Shown here piece by piece: positions 1 to 8,024 of a stretch of 64,000 bases of DNA. A program made the position numbers and the translations under genes. The stretch lies in contig NZ_SMLH01000002.1 of assembly GCF_004349315.1 (NCBI RefSeq), positions 124,001-188,000 of the forward strand, given 5' to 3'. The notes below the pieces were generated by a model. That model was not told where the DNA came from. It saw nothing but the letters and a program-made list of their open reading frames with translations, and searched no databases. The number at the start of each line of letters is the position of its first letter. The first letter of the stretch is position 1. The DNA is from Flavobacterium ranwuense. Its GTDB lineage: Bacteria; Bacteroidota; Bacteroidia; Flavobacteriales; Flavobacteriaceae.

Positions 1-706
1 CATCGTAATTTTGGAATCCGAAAAGTTTTCCTGTTCTCCCGAAGCCTGGTTGAATTTCGTCGAGAATCATCATCGCGCCCACTTCAGTACAGCGTTGACG
101 CACTTTTTTAAGAAAATCATTGTGTGGCTGAATAAATCCGGCGCCACCTTGAATGGTTTCCAGAATAATTCCTGCGGTTTTGGTGGTTATTTTTTGTAAA
201 TCATCTTCGTTGTTGAAGGTGATAAAATCAACATCAGGAATCAACGGACGAAAGATTTGCTTGCGTTCTTCAAATCCCATGACGCTCATAGAACCCATGG
301 TATTGCCATGGTACGCGTTATGACACGAAATTAGTTGGCTTCTTCCTGTGGTTCTTCTGGCGAGTTTTAAGGCGCCTTCAATGGCTTCTGTTCCTGAATT
401 GACCAAATAGGTTTTATCTAAAGGTACGGGCAGGAGCGAGGCCAGTAATTTGCAGTACTGAACCGCCGGACTTTGGGAATATTCGCCATAAACCATGACG
501 TGAGAATATTTATCTAATTGATCTTTGATGGCTTGATTGACTCTTGGGTGTTGGTGTCCCAATGTACAAGCGGAAACTCCAGCCACAAAATCCAAATATT
601 TCTTAGAATTGGTATCGTAAATATAAGAACCTACAGCGTGAGAAACTTCCATACCCAATGGATACGGTGAGGTTTGCGCTTGGTATTTTAGGAAATCGGA
701 ATTCAC
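1..706 (-). CDS. Class III PLP aminotransferase, partial (C-terminus outside window)
   Basis: The minus-strand frame opens at a GTG (704-706) and runs off the left edge, giving about 235 residues. The translation has the hallmarks of class III (acetylornithine/ornithine type) PLP-dependent aminotransferases: an N-terminal FVAGVSACTLGHQHPRV block, the PLP phosphate-binding NSGTEAIEGALKLAR segment, CHNAYHGNT, and the LDEIQPGFGRTG segment just before the edge. The catalytic lysine lies beyond the window. It is cytosolic and transfers amino groups to a keto acid. The exact substrate cannot be decided; in Flavobacteria such genes are usually called aspartate aminotransferase family. No upstream ATG in frame gives the same N-terminal homology, so GTG is preferred. 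Confidence 0.85.
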   Translation of the reverse strand, partial: MNSDFLKYQAQTSPYPLGMEVSHAVGSYIYDTNSKKYLDFVAGVSACTLGHQHPRVNQAIKDQLDKYSHVMVYGEYSQSPAVQYCKLLASLLPVPLDKTYLVNSGTEAIEGALKLARRTTGRSQLISCHNAYHGNTMGSMSVMGFEERKQIFRPLIPDVDFITFNNEDDLQKITTKTAGIILETIQGGAGFIQPHNDFLKKVRQRCTEVGAMMILDEIQPGFGRTGKLFGFQNYD

Positions 707-778
707 GGTTATTTGTTTAATCGTTTATTTGTTAATTTGAGAGAATTGTGACTGGACACTGCAACTGATTACTGAACA

Positions 779-2410
779 CTATTTTTTCCCTTTCTTCTTA
801 TCGTAATTCAGCGTTTCTTTTCTAATTTTCATAGGTACATCTTCTTTAGTTTCAGCTGATTTGGTTGCTTTAGCTATTTTATCGTTATCTTCATTTTCCT
901 CAGGAGGGAAAATATCGTCCTTGGATTTTATTCGTTCATCACCACGCCAGACTAATCCTCGTAGTTTTCGGGCATTTTCTGGCAAGTCTTTTTCAGGGTA
1001 AATATCGCCATCCACTTGCTGAAAAAAGGTGATGGTTTCGATCTCATTTTTTTCTAAAATAAGATTGATTTTACTGCTCACATTCTTATTGATACCAATA
1101 AGTTCTTGAGCTTCGTTTCGCATGTAATAGATGACTTCGGCATTTTTTACAATATCGACATCATGTAGTTTTCCTTCCTCAAATTTACCATATAGATTTT
1201 GTCCCTTGACTTGATTGTAGCCGGTTCCTATTGTGTCTTTGGAGACTATGAACGTATTATTGAGGACTTTTAATGAATCTAGTTTTTGGGTGTTGTTGTC
1301 GCCTATAAGATGCATTACATCGCCTGTGATTTGGTTTTCTGCGTTCCATAGTATCGGATTACCAATCATTTTCGTCAAAGCAGTTTTGGAACTCGAATGA
1401 ATCGAATCACATTTTCCGCTCATATCAGTTTTGAAAAATCGGACATTATTGAACGCTCGTATGATTCTGTTTCCTTCTTTTCCGGTAACCATTAATTTTT
1501 TTCCGTGTATGTAAACCGAGTCATTTTCGACAAAATTCACCGCAACGGCTCTTTTAGTCACATACATAGAATCCAGTTTTTTATACACTTCGGCATAATG
1601 TCCTTTTACGATTCCGCGATTGATGGAATCCGTTATTTTTACATTTCGTGTTGCCGATGCAAATTCCCTATTTCGGTCATAATACAAACTATCGCCTTTA
1701 ATCACCCGATCATCGTATCTGATATAAGATTTATTCAGGAAATGTGCCAGATTTTTTTTGGTATCATAAAACCCTTTTTCGGTATAAATATAATTGGCTT
1801 TACTGGTAATTGTTGAAGGTCCAAAAAGATAGGAATGCCCGGAATTACTGAAATAATCCAAATGATTTGATTTTATCACATACGTTGGATTTGTGATGGT
1901 AACCGCAGTCAGGAATTGGAATTTCTTTTGTTTCACATAATATCTTCCTGAATTGCTTTTTAATGTGTTGTCTTTATTGGTAATTGTCCCCGGCGTATCG
2001 TAAAATACTTCCTGTGTGTTTCGATCAAAATTAATAATATCTGTTACCAAAGTCGCATCTGGGGAACTCATCACGGCATCTCCGGAAGCAAGTGCTTTTT
2101 TTACATTTCCATTGTATTCCGCGTATTTACTGTTCAAAAATAAAGTATCGCCTTGCACCATTTGTACATTTCCAAAAGCCTTGATATAGTTTTCTTTTTT
2201 AAAATAATAGGCTTTATTACAGGTCATTACCACGCCATCATGATTAATACGTACGTTTCCCGTAAGCAAAGCAGCATCTGGAGCTTCGATTTGATTGACA
2301 TCAAAAAAATCGGAATGTTCTACAATAATTTTTTTTGGTGCTTGCGCCAAAACTAAATTAGTAACAAGCAGTATCAAACAATAACGAAGGAAAAATAACG
2401 ATTTCTTCAA
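779..2410 (-). CDS. OstA-like (LptA/OstA domain) envelope protein
   Basis: The protein has 543 residues with an N-terminal signal peptide (about residues 1-22, ending ...LVLAQA) followed by OstA/LptA-type beta-jellyroll repeats. Seen are recurring motifs such as LLTGNVRINHDGVVMTCNKAYY and repeated D-x-Y-Y / G-D-x-L-Y segments. The C-terminus is charged and lysine-rich. Known family role: OstA-like domains bind lipid A/LPS in the periplasm during transport to the outer membrane. Bacteroidota carry this OstA-like protein as well as true LptD, and its precise role is not settled. The gene is followed closely (73 nt) by the aminotransferase gene on the same strand, so they may be co-transcribed. 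The product is presumably exported. Confidence 0.8.
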   Translation of the reverse strand: MKKSLFFLRYCLILLVTNLVLAQAPKKIIVEHSDFFDVNQIEAPDAALLTGNVRINHDGVVMTCNKAYYFKKENYIKAFGNVQMVQGDTLFLNSKYAEYNGNVKKALASGDAVMSSPDATLVTDIINFDRNTQEVFYDTPGTITNKDNTLKSNSGRYYVKQKKFQFLTAVTITNPTYVIKSNHLDYFSNSGHSYLFGPSTITSKANYIYTEKGFYDTKKNLAHFLNKSYIRYDDRVIKGDSLYYDRNREFASATRNVKITDSINRGIVKGHYAEVYKKLDSMYVTKRAVAVNFVENDSVYIHGKKLMVTGKEGNRIIRAFNNVRFFKTDMSGKCDSIHSSSKTALTKMIGNPILWNAENQITGDVMHLIGDNNTQKLDSLKVLNNTFIVSKDTIGTGYNQVKGQNLYGKFEEGKLHDVDIVKNAEVIYYMRNEAQELIGINKNVSSKINLILEKNEIETITFFQQVDGDIYPEKDLPENARKLRGLVWRGDERIKSKDDIFPPEENEDNDKIAKATKSAETKEDVPMKIRKETLNYDKKKGKK

Positions 2411-2686
2411 TGGATTTAATTTTTGTCAAATTTAGGAAAAAGGAAACAATCCTAATCCATATTAGGATATATTTATAATTAGCCAAAAGGTGTCCAAAAA
2501 AACAGCAGATATAATTTTAAAGTTATCAACAAATAATAGAACTCCTTCGTTGTAGTGTCTGTTTTTAAAAGCAGAATTATTTAATTCCAAACGATATAGA
2601 CTTCTTTTATTTAAAAAATATTAAATTTAAAAATTGATACTCATTTTGATATAAAAAGGATTGAAATCAGCATAAATAATTATACG

Positions 2687-4552
2687 ATGAAAAAAATAAA
2701 TATTGTTGCAGGGATAAGCATGGTGCTTTTAGTAACAGCTTGTAAAACGAAAGAGTTTAAAATGAATGTAGAACAGAAAGAGTCAGTCTCAAATAAAAAA
2801 GAAGTGGTGTATCAGGTTTTTACCCGATTATTCGGAAATAAAAATACCACTAATAAACCTTGGGGAACAATTGAAGAAAATGGAGTAGGGAAGTTCAACG
2901 ATTTTACGGATATCGCATTACAGGAAATAAAGGATTTGGGAGTTACTTATATTTGGTACACCGGAGTTCCACATCATGCTTTGATACGCGATTATTCGGC
3001 TATTGGGATTTCAAATGATGACCCGGAAGTGGTAAAAGGACGGGCAGGTTCTCCGTATGCCGTGAAAGATTATTACAATGTAAATCCAGATTTAGCTGTA
3101 AATCCAGCGAATCGTTTGCAGGAATTTGAAGCTTTAATTGCGCGAACACACAAAGAGGGATTAAAGGTTATAATCGATATTGTTCCCAATCATATTGCCC
3201 GTAAATATGAAGGAAAGAATAATCCGGTAGGTGTTAGAGATTTTGGAGTTGATGATGACACAACTGTTGAATACAAAAGAGACAATAATTTCTATTATAT
3301 TCCAAATACGCATTTTGAAGTACCTAATACGGATAAGCCATTAAATGGAGAAAAAAATCCGTTAATAGATGGTGAATTTGAAGAAAATCCAGCAAAATGG
3401 ACCGGTAATGGTTCTCGTATGGCAAAACCAGATCGTAATGATTGGTATGAAACCATCAAAGTAAATTACGGTATTCGTCCGGATGGCTCCAAAGATTTTC
3501 CAGAACTTCCTGCTGGTTTTGACACCAAATCCTATCAAGAACATTATGCTTTTTGGAAAGGAAGAGACGTTCCGGATTCTTGGAATAAATTTAAAGACAT
3601 TGCTTTGTATTGGACGGCTAAAGGAGTTGACGGTTTTCGATTTGATATGGCCGAAATGGTTCCGTATGAATTTTGGAGTTATATGAATTCAGCCATTAAA
3701 GTAAATAATTCGGATGCTTTTTTATTGGCCGAAGTCTATAATCCTAAAGAATATAGAAATTACATTCATTTGGGTAAAATGGATTATTTGTATGATAAAG
3801 TAGAAACCTATGATAAATTAAAAGATATTATTCAGGGAAAATCATTGCCTGATGGATTATCAGACATACAAAACGGAATGGCAGATATTGAACATCACAT
3901 GCTACATTTTCTGGATAATCATGATGAACAGCGTTTGGCAAGTCCGGAATTTGCGGGAACGCCACAAAAAGGAAAGCCTTTGATGGTAGTTTCTACTACA
4001 ATAAGCACTTCGCCTACGATGGTTTATTTTGGTCAAGAAGTAGGAGAGGCAGGGAATGAAAATGCAGGATTTGGAACCCATTCCAGAACGTCAATCTTCG
4101 ATTATATTGGAGTTCCTAATCATCAACGCTGGATGAACGGAGGGAAATTTGATGGGGGGCAATTAACTAAAGATGAAAATGAGTTGCGTGATTTTTACAA
4201 AAGAGTATTGAATTTCTCATTGAATAGTTCGGGGCTAATGGGGAAATATCAAGAAATTCAAACGATAAATCGTCAAACAACTCAAGGGTACGATTCTGGA
4301 ATTTATGCATTCACGCGTTGGTCAGATACTCAAAAACTAATAATCGTCACTAATTTTTCTTGGCTTACCAGCAGTAATTTCGAATTAAAAATTCCTTCTG
4401 ATATCATTCAAAAATGGAATTTGAAAGATGGGAATTATACAGTAACGGATCAATTATACAAGAAAAGTTCGGTTCAATTGAAGGTATTGAAAGGTGAAGG
4501 TAAAGCACAAATTACAATCGCTCCATCAGAATCGTTTATTTATCAATTGTAA
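2687..4552 (+). CDS. GH13 alpha-amylase family lipoprotein
   Basis: The 621-residue protein has a lipoprotein signal peptide (lipobox VTAC, Cys19) and a GH13 (beta/alpha)8 barrel. The four conserved GH13 regions are visible: DIVPNH (about 164-169), GFRFDMAE with the nucleophile Asp320, LLAEVYNP with the acid/base Glu349, and FLDNHDEQR with Asp413. The C-terminal about 100 residues form a beta-sandwich-like tail. It should hydrolyse alpha-1,4-glucans at the cell surface or in the periplasm. It stands alone with no susCD pair beside it. The start is the first ATG in front of the signal sequence; a strong bidirectional terminator follows. Confidence 0.88.
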   Translation: MKKINIVAGISMVLLVTACKTKEFKMNVEQKESVSNKKEVVYQVFTRLFGNKNTTNKPWGTIEENGVGKFNDFTDIALQEIKDLGVTYIWYTGVPHHALIRDYSAIGISNDDPEVVKGRAGSPYAVKDYYNVNPDLAVNPANRLQEFEALIARTHKEGLKVIIDIVPNHIARKYEGKNNPVGVRDFGVDDDTTVEYKRDNNFYYIPNTHFEVPNTDKPLNGEKNPLIDGEFEENPAKWTGNGSRMAKPDRNDWYETIKVNYGIRPDGSKDFPELPAGFDTKSYQEHYAFWKGRDVPDSWNKFKDIALYWTAKGVDGFRFDMAEMVPYEFWSYMNSAIKVNNSDAFLLAEVYNPKEYRNYIHLGKMDYLYDKVETYDKLKDIIQGKSLPDGLSDIQNGMADIEHHMLHFLDNHDEQRLASPEFAGTPQKGKPLMVVSTTISTSPTMVYFGQEVGEAGNENAGFGTHSRTSIFDYIGVPNHQRWMNGGKFDGGQLTKDENELRDFYKRVLNFSLNSSGLMGKYQEIQTINRQTTQGYDSGIYAFTRWSDTQKLIIVTNFSWLTSSNFELKIPSDIIQKWNLKDGNYTVTDQLYKKSSVQLKVLKGEGKAQITIAPSESFIYQL

Positions 4553-4582
4553 ATAGAGTTTTTGTAATAACAAAACGGTAAA

Positions 4583-4618
4583 AAAAAATGCTGATATAAA
4601 TTTATATCAGCATTTTTT
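4583..4618. terminator. Bidirectional Rho-independent terminator
   Basis: Two perfect 18-nt arms (4583-4600 and 4601-4618) contain the core TGCTGATATAAA and its complement, flanked by A- and T-runs. The hairpin sits between the convergent amylase and superoxide dismutase genes and can serve both. Confidence 0.85.
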
Positions 4619-4635
4619 ATAATTAAAAGGTAAAG

Positions 4636-5409
4636 CTATTTTACTAAAACAGCTTCGTAATTTTCTTCTACTTTTTTCCAGTTGATTACATTGAAAAATG
4701 CGTCGATATAATTTTTTCTTCGGTATTGGTAATCCAGATAATAAGCATGTTCCCATACATCTAAAGCTAATATTGGTGTTCCGGGAATAAGTGCATTTCG
4801 CATCAAAGGATTATCCTGATTTGAAGTGCTGGTTACCTGAAGTTTTCCAGTTCTGTCAACCACAAGCCATGCCCAACCGGAACCAAATTGTTTTGTAGCT
4901 TCCTCTTTGAATAAAGTAGTGAAGTTTTCAAATGAGCCAAAATCTTTGGTAATTCCTTCAGCTAAAGCATTTGTTGGTTCGCCTCCTGCTTTTGGAGCCA
5001 TACATTTCCAATATAAAGAATGATTATAAAATCCACCAGCATTGTTACGAAGAGCAGCATCGTTAGGGTCTAATTTCGACAATACTTCTTCGATTGTCAA
5101 ATTCTCTAAAGGCGTTCCTAATACAGCTTTATTCAAATTGTTAGTGTAGGTAAGATAATGCTTAGAATAATGCATTTCTAAAGTAGTAGCAGATATATTT
5201 GGAGCCAACGCATTATAAGCGTAAGGTAATTTTTCTAGCTGAAAAGAACCTTCTTCTGCTTTTACATCATCGGGAGATCCCATGACGGCAACAGTTTGTT
5301 CAGTTGTAGGTAAAGGGACTTCGACAACCTCAGTTAATTTCTTATTATTGCAAGAAAGTAAAGTTATAAACAAAAATAAAACAGAAATTAAAAGATTCAG
5401 ATTTTTCAT
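4636..5409 (-). CDS. Fe/Mn superoxide dismutase, lipoprotein form
   Basis: The 257-residue protein begins with a lipoprotein signal (lipobox LLSC near residue 20) and a roughly 40-residue linker, then the Fe/Mn SOD fold. Metal-ligand motifs are visible: HYSKHYLTY (first His), NNAGGFYNHSLYW (second His), and ALDVWEHAYYLDYQ (Asp and His). It converts superoxide to peroxide and oxygen. The lipid anchor places it in the envelope rather than the cytosol, unlike standard SodA/SodB. It is transcribed toward the amylase terminator and appears monocistronic. Metal choice (Fe or Mn) cannot be told from sequence by eye. Confidence 0.9.
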   Translation of the reverse strand: MKNLNLLISVLFLFITLLSCNNKKLTEVVEVPLPTTEQTVAVMGSPDDVKAEEGSFQLEKLPYAYNALAPNISATTLEMHYSKHYLTYTNNLNKAVLGTPLENLTIEEVLSKLDPNDAALRNNAGGFYNHSLYWKCMAPKAGGEPTNALAEGITKDFGSFENFTTLFKEEATKQFGSGWAWLVVDRTGKLQVTSTSNQDNPLMRNALIPGTPILALDVWEHAYYLDYQYRRKNYIDAFFNVINWKKVEENYEAVLVK

Positions 5410-5501
5410 ATGAAGATAATATTTGTTTTTTAGCGGAATATGGTATCGCCATTCTTTATTCCTGTTTGTGATTTGGAATCATGGCGATCTCATAATTTGT
5501 A

Positions 5502-5771
5502 TTATTTTTTGATCAGTAAATGAATCATTTCTATGTATTCTTCTTTGGCTTGTTCTGGAGTAAGATGGCTAATTTGCATCCAGGCATTGGTTTTAAAAGC
5601 ATCTCTCAAATGGTATGAAGAAGTTTGTTTTAAATCTAAAGTTCCAAAAGTAGCTTGTTTATAGAAAGCATAAAGACGCAATTGTACATCTTGAGGTAAA
5701 GATGCCTGTGTCATTTCAGAGGCTATTTCTACCGCTTCTAAAAACTGAGTATCTAAATCTTTTTTAATCAT
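5502..5771 (-). CDS. Acyl-CoA-binding protein
   Basis: The 89-residue protein matches the size and four-helix pattern of ACBP. Seen are LRLYAFYKQATFG (the LYxxYKQAT signature, with the acyl-CoA-contacting Tyr and Lys) and the later KTNAWMQ, resembling the family K-x-x-A-W segment. Known role: it binds long-chain acyl-CoA in the cytosol and buffers or delivers it. It lies directly downstream of psd (2-nt gap) and thus at the end of the cdsA-psd phospholipid operon, which fits a lipid-synthesis role. ACBPs are uncommon in bacteria but are found in Flavobacteria. Confidence 0.88.
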   Translation of the reverse strand: MIKKDLDTQFLEAVEIASEMTQASLPQDVQLRLYAFYKQATFGTLDLKQTSSYHLRDAFKTNAWMQISHLTPEQAKEEYIEMIHLLIKK

Positions 5772-5773
5772 GC

Positions 5774-6424
5774 TTATTTTGTAGCAATAATAGTTTTTCC
5801 TCCGATTGCTTTTTGATTCAATACAACATTTACTTGTGTTCCCAATGGTAAAAAGATATCTACTCTTGAACCAAATTTTATAAAACCGGCATCCGTTCCT
5901 TGAACTACCTGCATTCCCTGTTCGGCATAATTTACAATTCTTTTTGCCAATGCACCTGCAATTTGACGGTATAAAATTTCACCAAAGGTTTTATTTTCAA
6001 CCACTATGGTTGTTCTTTCGTTTTCTTCACTCGCTTTTGGATGCCAAGCCACCAAGAATTTACCCGGGTGGTATTTGCTGAATTTTACCAATCCACTAAT
6101 TGGATAACGAGTGACATGCACATTTATTGGCGACATAAATATAGAAATCTGCAAACGTTTGTCTTTAAAATACTCTCCTTCGTAAACCTCTTCGATGACA
6201 ACCACTTTTCCATCTACAGGAGCAATGATGTGATTTTCGTTTAGAATAACGGTGCGTTTTGGATTTCTGAAAAATTGCAAAATGATTATCAAAAACAACA
6301 AAGTTGCTAATTGAATAGTCATTTTAATCCAGCTCGTGTCAATAAAATTGTCTGTCAATAAAAGGACAACAGCCGTGAAAATTGTAGCTAATAAAATAGA
6401 TTGGGTTCCTTCTTTATGAAACAT
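5774..6424 (-). CDS. psd: Phosphatidylserine decarboxylase proenzyme
   Basis: The 216-residue protein is of the short PSD-A type. There are two N-terminal membrane-seeking segments (about 8-50), the IAPVDGKVVVIEEV block, MSPINVHVTRYPISG, and the C-terminal GSR cleavage motif in IKFGSRVDIFLP, where self-cleavage before Ser makes the pyruvoyl group. It decarboxylates phosphatidylserine to phosphatidylethanolamine at the inner membrane. Its start overlaps the end of cdsA by 11 nt, so translation is probably coupled. The acyl-CoA-binding protein gene follows immediately. Confidence 0.95.
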   Translation of the reverse strand: MFHKEGTQSILLATIFTAVVLLLTDNFIDTSWIKMTIQLATLLFLIIILQFFRNPKRTVILNENHIIAPVDGKVVVIEEVYEGEYFKDKRLQISIFMSPINVHVTRYPISGLVKFSKYHPGKFLVAWHPKASEENERTTIVVENKTFGEILYRQIAGALAKRIVNYAEQGMQVVQGTDAGFIKFGSRVDIFLPLGTQVNVVLNQKAIGGKTIIATK

Positions 6425-7304
6425 AGTTTAAAATTTGGTAAAATAAAAATATAATTGGTGCTACAAATATAACACTATCTAATCGATCTAGTATACCCCC
6501 ATGGCCAGGCATTATGTTTCCGCTGTCTTTTACGCCTGCAATACGCTTGAATTTAGATTCGATTAAGTCTCCGATAGTACCAGCTATTCCAACAATAACA
6601 GCAATAGAAGTCCAAATCAGAATGGATCTGTCGCTAAATTCAGGATTGGCTTTTATGTAGTATTTTGATATTAAATAACCCGCCAAAACTGCAAAAATGA
6701 TTCCGCCTATGAACCCTTCAATTGTTTTTTTAGGGGATATTTTTTCAAATAATTTGGTTCGCCCCATAGATTTACCTACAATGTAAGCAAAAGTATCATT
6801 GGTCCAGATCAAGATAAATAATCCAATTATAATTTTTGGATTATAATCACTTATTCCGAATGAAATTTTTGTGATAAATACAAATGGGAGTATAATATAT
6901 CCTAATAAATAGAGGTATTTTGATGAAGTACTTATTTTTTGAATGTTATCATAAAATAAAAAAAGGATACACTTTATGGATACGACTAATGCTACAACCA
7001 ATAAAACGACATCTAATTTTTGAATATTTACTGCTATTTCTAAATCAGTATTGAATATTTGATTGATAGTATCTGTGGTAATTTGATTGTAATGGCTTAC
7101 CAAAGTTACTATCGAGTATAAGGCTGTTCCAAAAAGAATTGGAAATACTTTATGTATTTGGATTAAATTGCAAAATTCATAAACTGTAATAATAAGAAAG
7201 ATGCCAAAAAGAATAAAAAAGCTTTCAGTGGAATATAAAATAGAAGCGAGTAGTAATATAATATAAATAGCTCCTGATATAGCCCGTTTTAGAGTTTCAT
7301 TCAT
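6414..7304 (-). CDS. cdsA: Phosphatidate cytidylyltransferase
   Basis: This 296-residue multi-pass membrane protein has about 7-8 hydrophobic segments. The CDS signature is at the C-terminus: SKFKRIAGVKDSG, then MPGHGGILDRLDS, matching S-x-x-K-R-x(4)-K-D-x(3)-PGHGG-x(2)-D-R-x-D. It makes CDP-diacylglycerol from phosphatidate and CTP at the inner membrane, feeding Pss and Psd. It overlaps psd by 11 nt and is separated from the LUD gene by 1 nt, so the three are one operon. Confidence 0.95.
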   Translation of the reverse strand: MNETLKRAISGAIYIILLLASILYSTESFFILFGIFLIITVYEFCNLIQIHKVFPILFGTALYSIVTLVSHYNQITTDTINQIFNTDLEIAVNIQKLDVVLLVVALVVSIKCILFLFYDNIQKISTSSKYLYLLGYIILPFVFITKISFGISDYNPKIIIGLFILIWTNDTFAYIVGKSMGRTKLFEKISPKKTIEGFIGGIIFAVLAGYLISKYYIKANPEFSDRSILIWTSIAVIVGIAGTIGDLIESKFKRIAGVKDSGNIMPGHGGILDRLDSVIFVAPIIFLFYQILNYVS

Positions 7305-7305
7305 A

Positions 7306-7908
7306 TTAAAGATCTTCTAAAAGCAATAAATATAGATTTTTTGCTGAACTTCCGTATTGTGTAAAATCTTCTTCTTTAGCTTTCTCGAAATATTTTATTG
7401 TAGTAATGTTGGTAGGATAATCTCTTTCGTATTTCTTTTTTATCGCGCTAAGTCCATCGCTTTTTGCAGCAAGTATTTGGCTTGTATTCGCTATAATGAT
7501 AATATTGGTAGGTAACTCGTTAGGTTTGTTTTGTTTAATTTGTTTTGACGAGAAAAGGATAGAACCTTCATCAGCAATTAAATTTTCACAACTCGCAATA
7601 AGAAACTTAGGGTTTGCAGGCTTGTCGTAGGTAAGTTTATTGTCATCAAGCATTCCAAAAAGGTTTGGTTCATAACATAAAACTTCGCTTTCAAACCAAT
7701 CATTTTCTTCCAATATATTTTCAAATTGTTCTTTTACTTCTTCCGAATTTTCGCAATACAAAAATTTACCACCATTTTTTTTAAAATTGTAGATGAATTT
7801 TTCATCTATAGAGGTTGCATTATCAGTATGGGATTTACTAAATTCACTTTCTTGATCTTCCTCAGAAGCCGGATTGCTTGAACCAAAAATTTTTCTAAAA
7901 AGACTCAT
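7306..7908 (-). CDS. LUD-domain protein (LutC-like)
   Basis: The 200-residue protein matches the LUD/YkgG fold: a variable charged N-terminus, a middle FLIASCENLIADEGSILF segment (the family xxAExGTI/L-type motif), and NIIIIANTSQILAAKSDGL. LutC-type proteins belong to lactate utilisation complexes, but stand-alone LUD proteins in Bacteroidota have no proven function. It is the first gene of the cdsA-psd-ACBP operon and follows ftsH across a terminator. No cofactor-binding Cys cluster is visible. Function is therefore uncertain; cytosolic. Confidence 0.75.
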   Translation of the reverse strand: MSLFRKIFGSSNPASEEDQESEFSKSHTDNATSIDEKFIYNFKKNGGKFLYCENSEEVKEQFENILEENDWFESEVLCYEPNLFGMLDDNKLTYDKPANPKFLIASCENLIADEGSILFSSKQIKQNKPNELPTNIIIIANTSQILAAKSDGLSAIKKKYERDYPTNITTIKYFEKAKEEDFTQYGSSAKNLYLLLLEDL

Positions 7909-7957
7909 ATTTTTGTAAAATACTATAATTTGTTATTTGAAAACGTCCAAAGATAAA

Positions 7958-7996
7958 AAAATCTTAATTCAAAAGTAGTTTTTGAATTAAGATTTT
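7958..7996 (-). terminator. Rho-independent terminator of ftsH
   Basis: A 17-nt stem (7958-7974 with 7980-7996, core ATCTTAATTC) with a 5-nt loop is followed on the minus strand by a T-run. It lies 29 nt past the ftsH stop and before the LUD gene. Confidence 0.75.
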
Positions 7997-8024
7997 AAAA
8001 ATAATTAAATAATTTATGTGTTTT

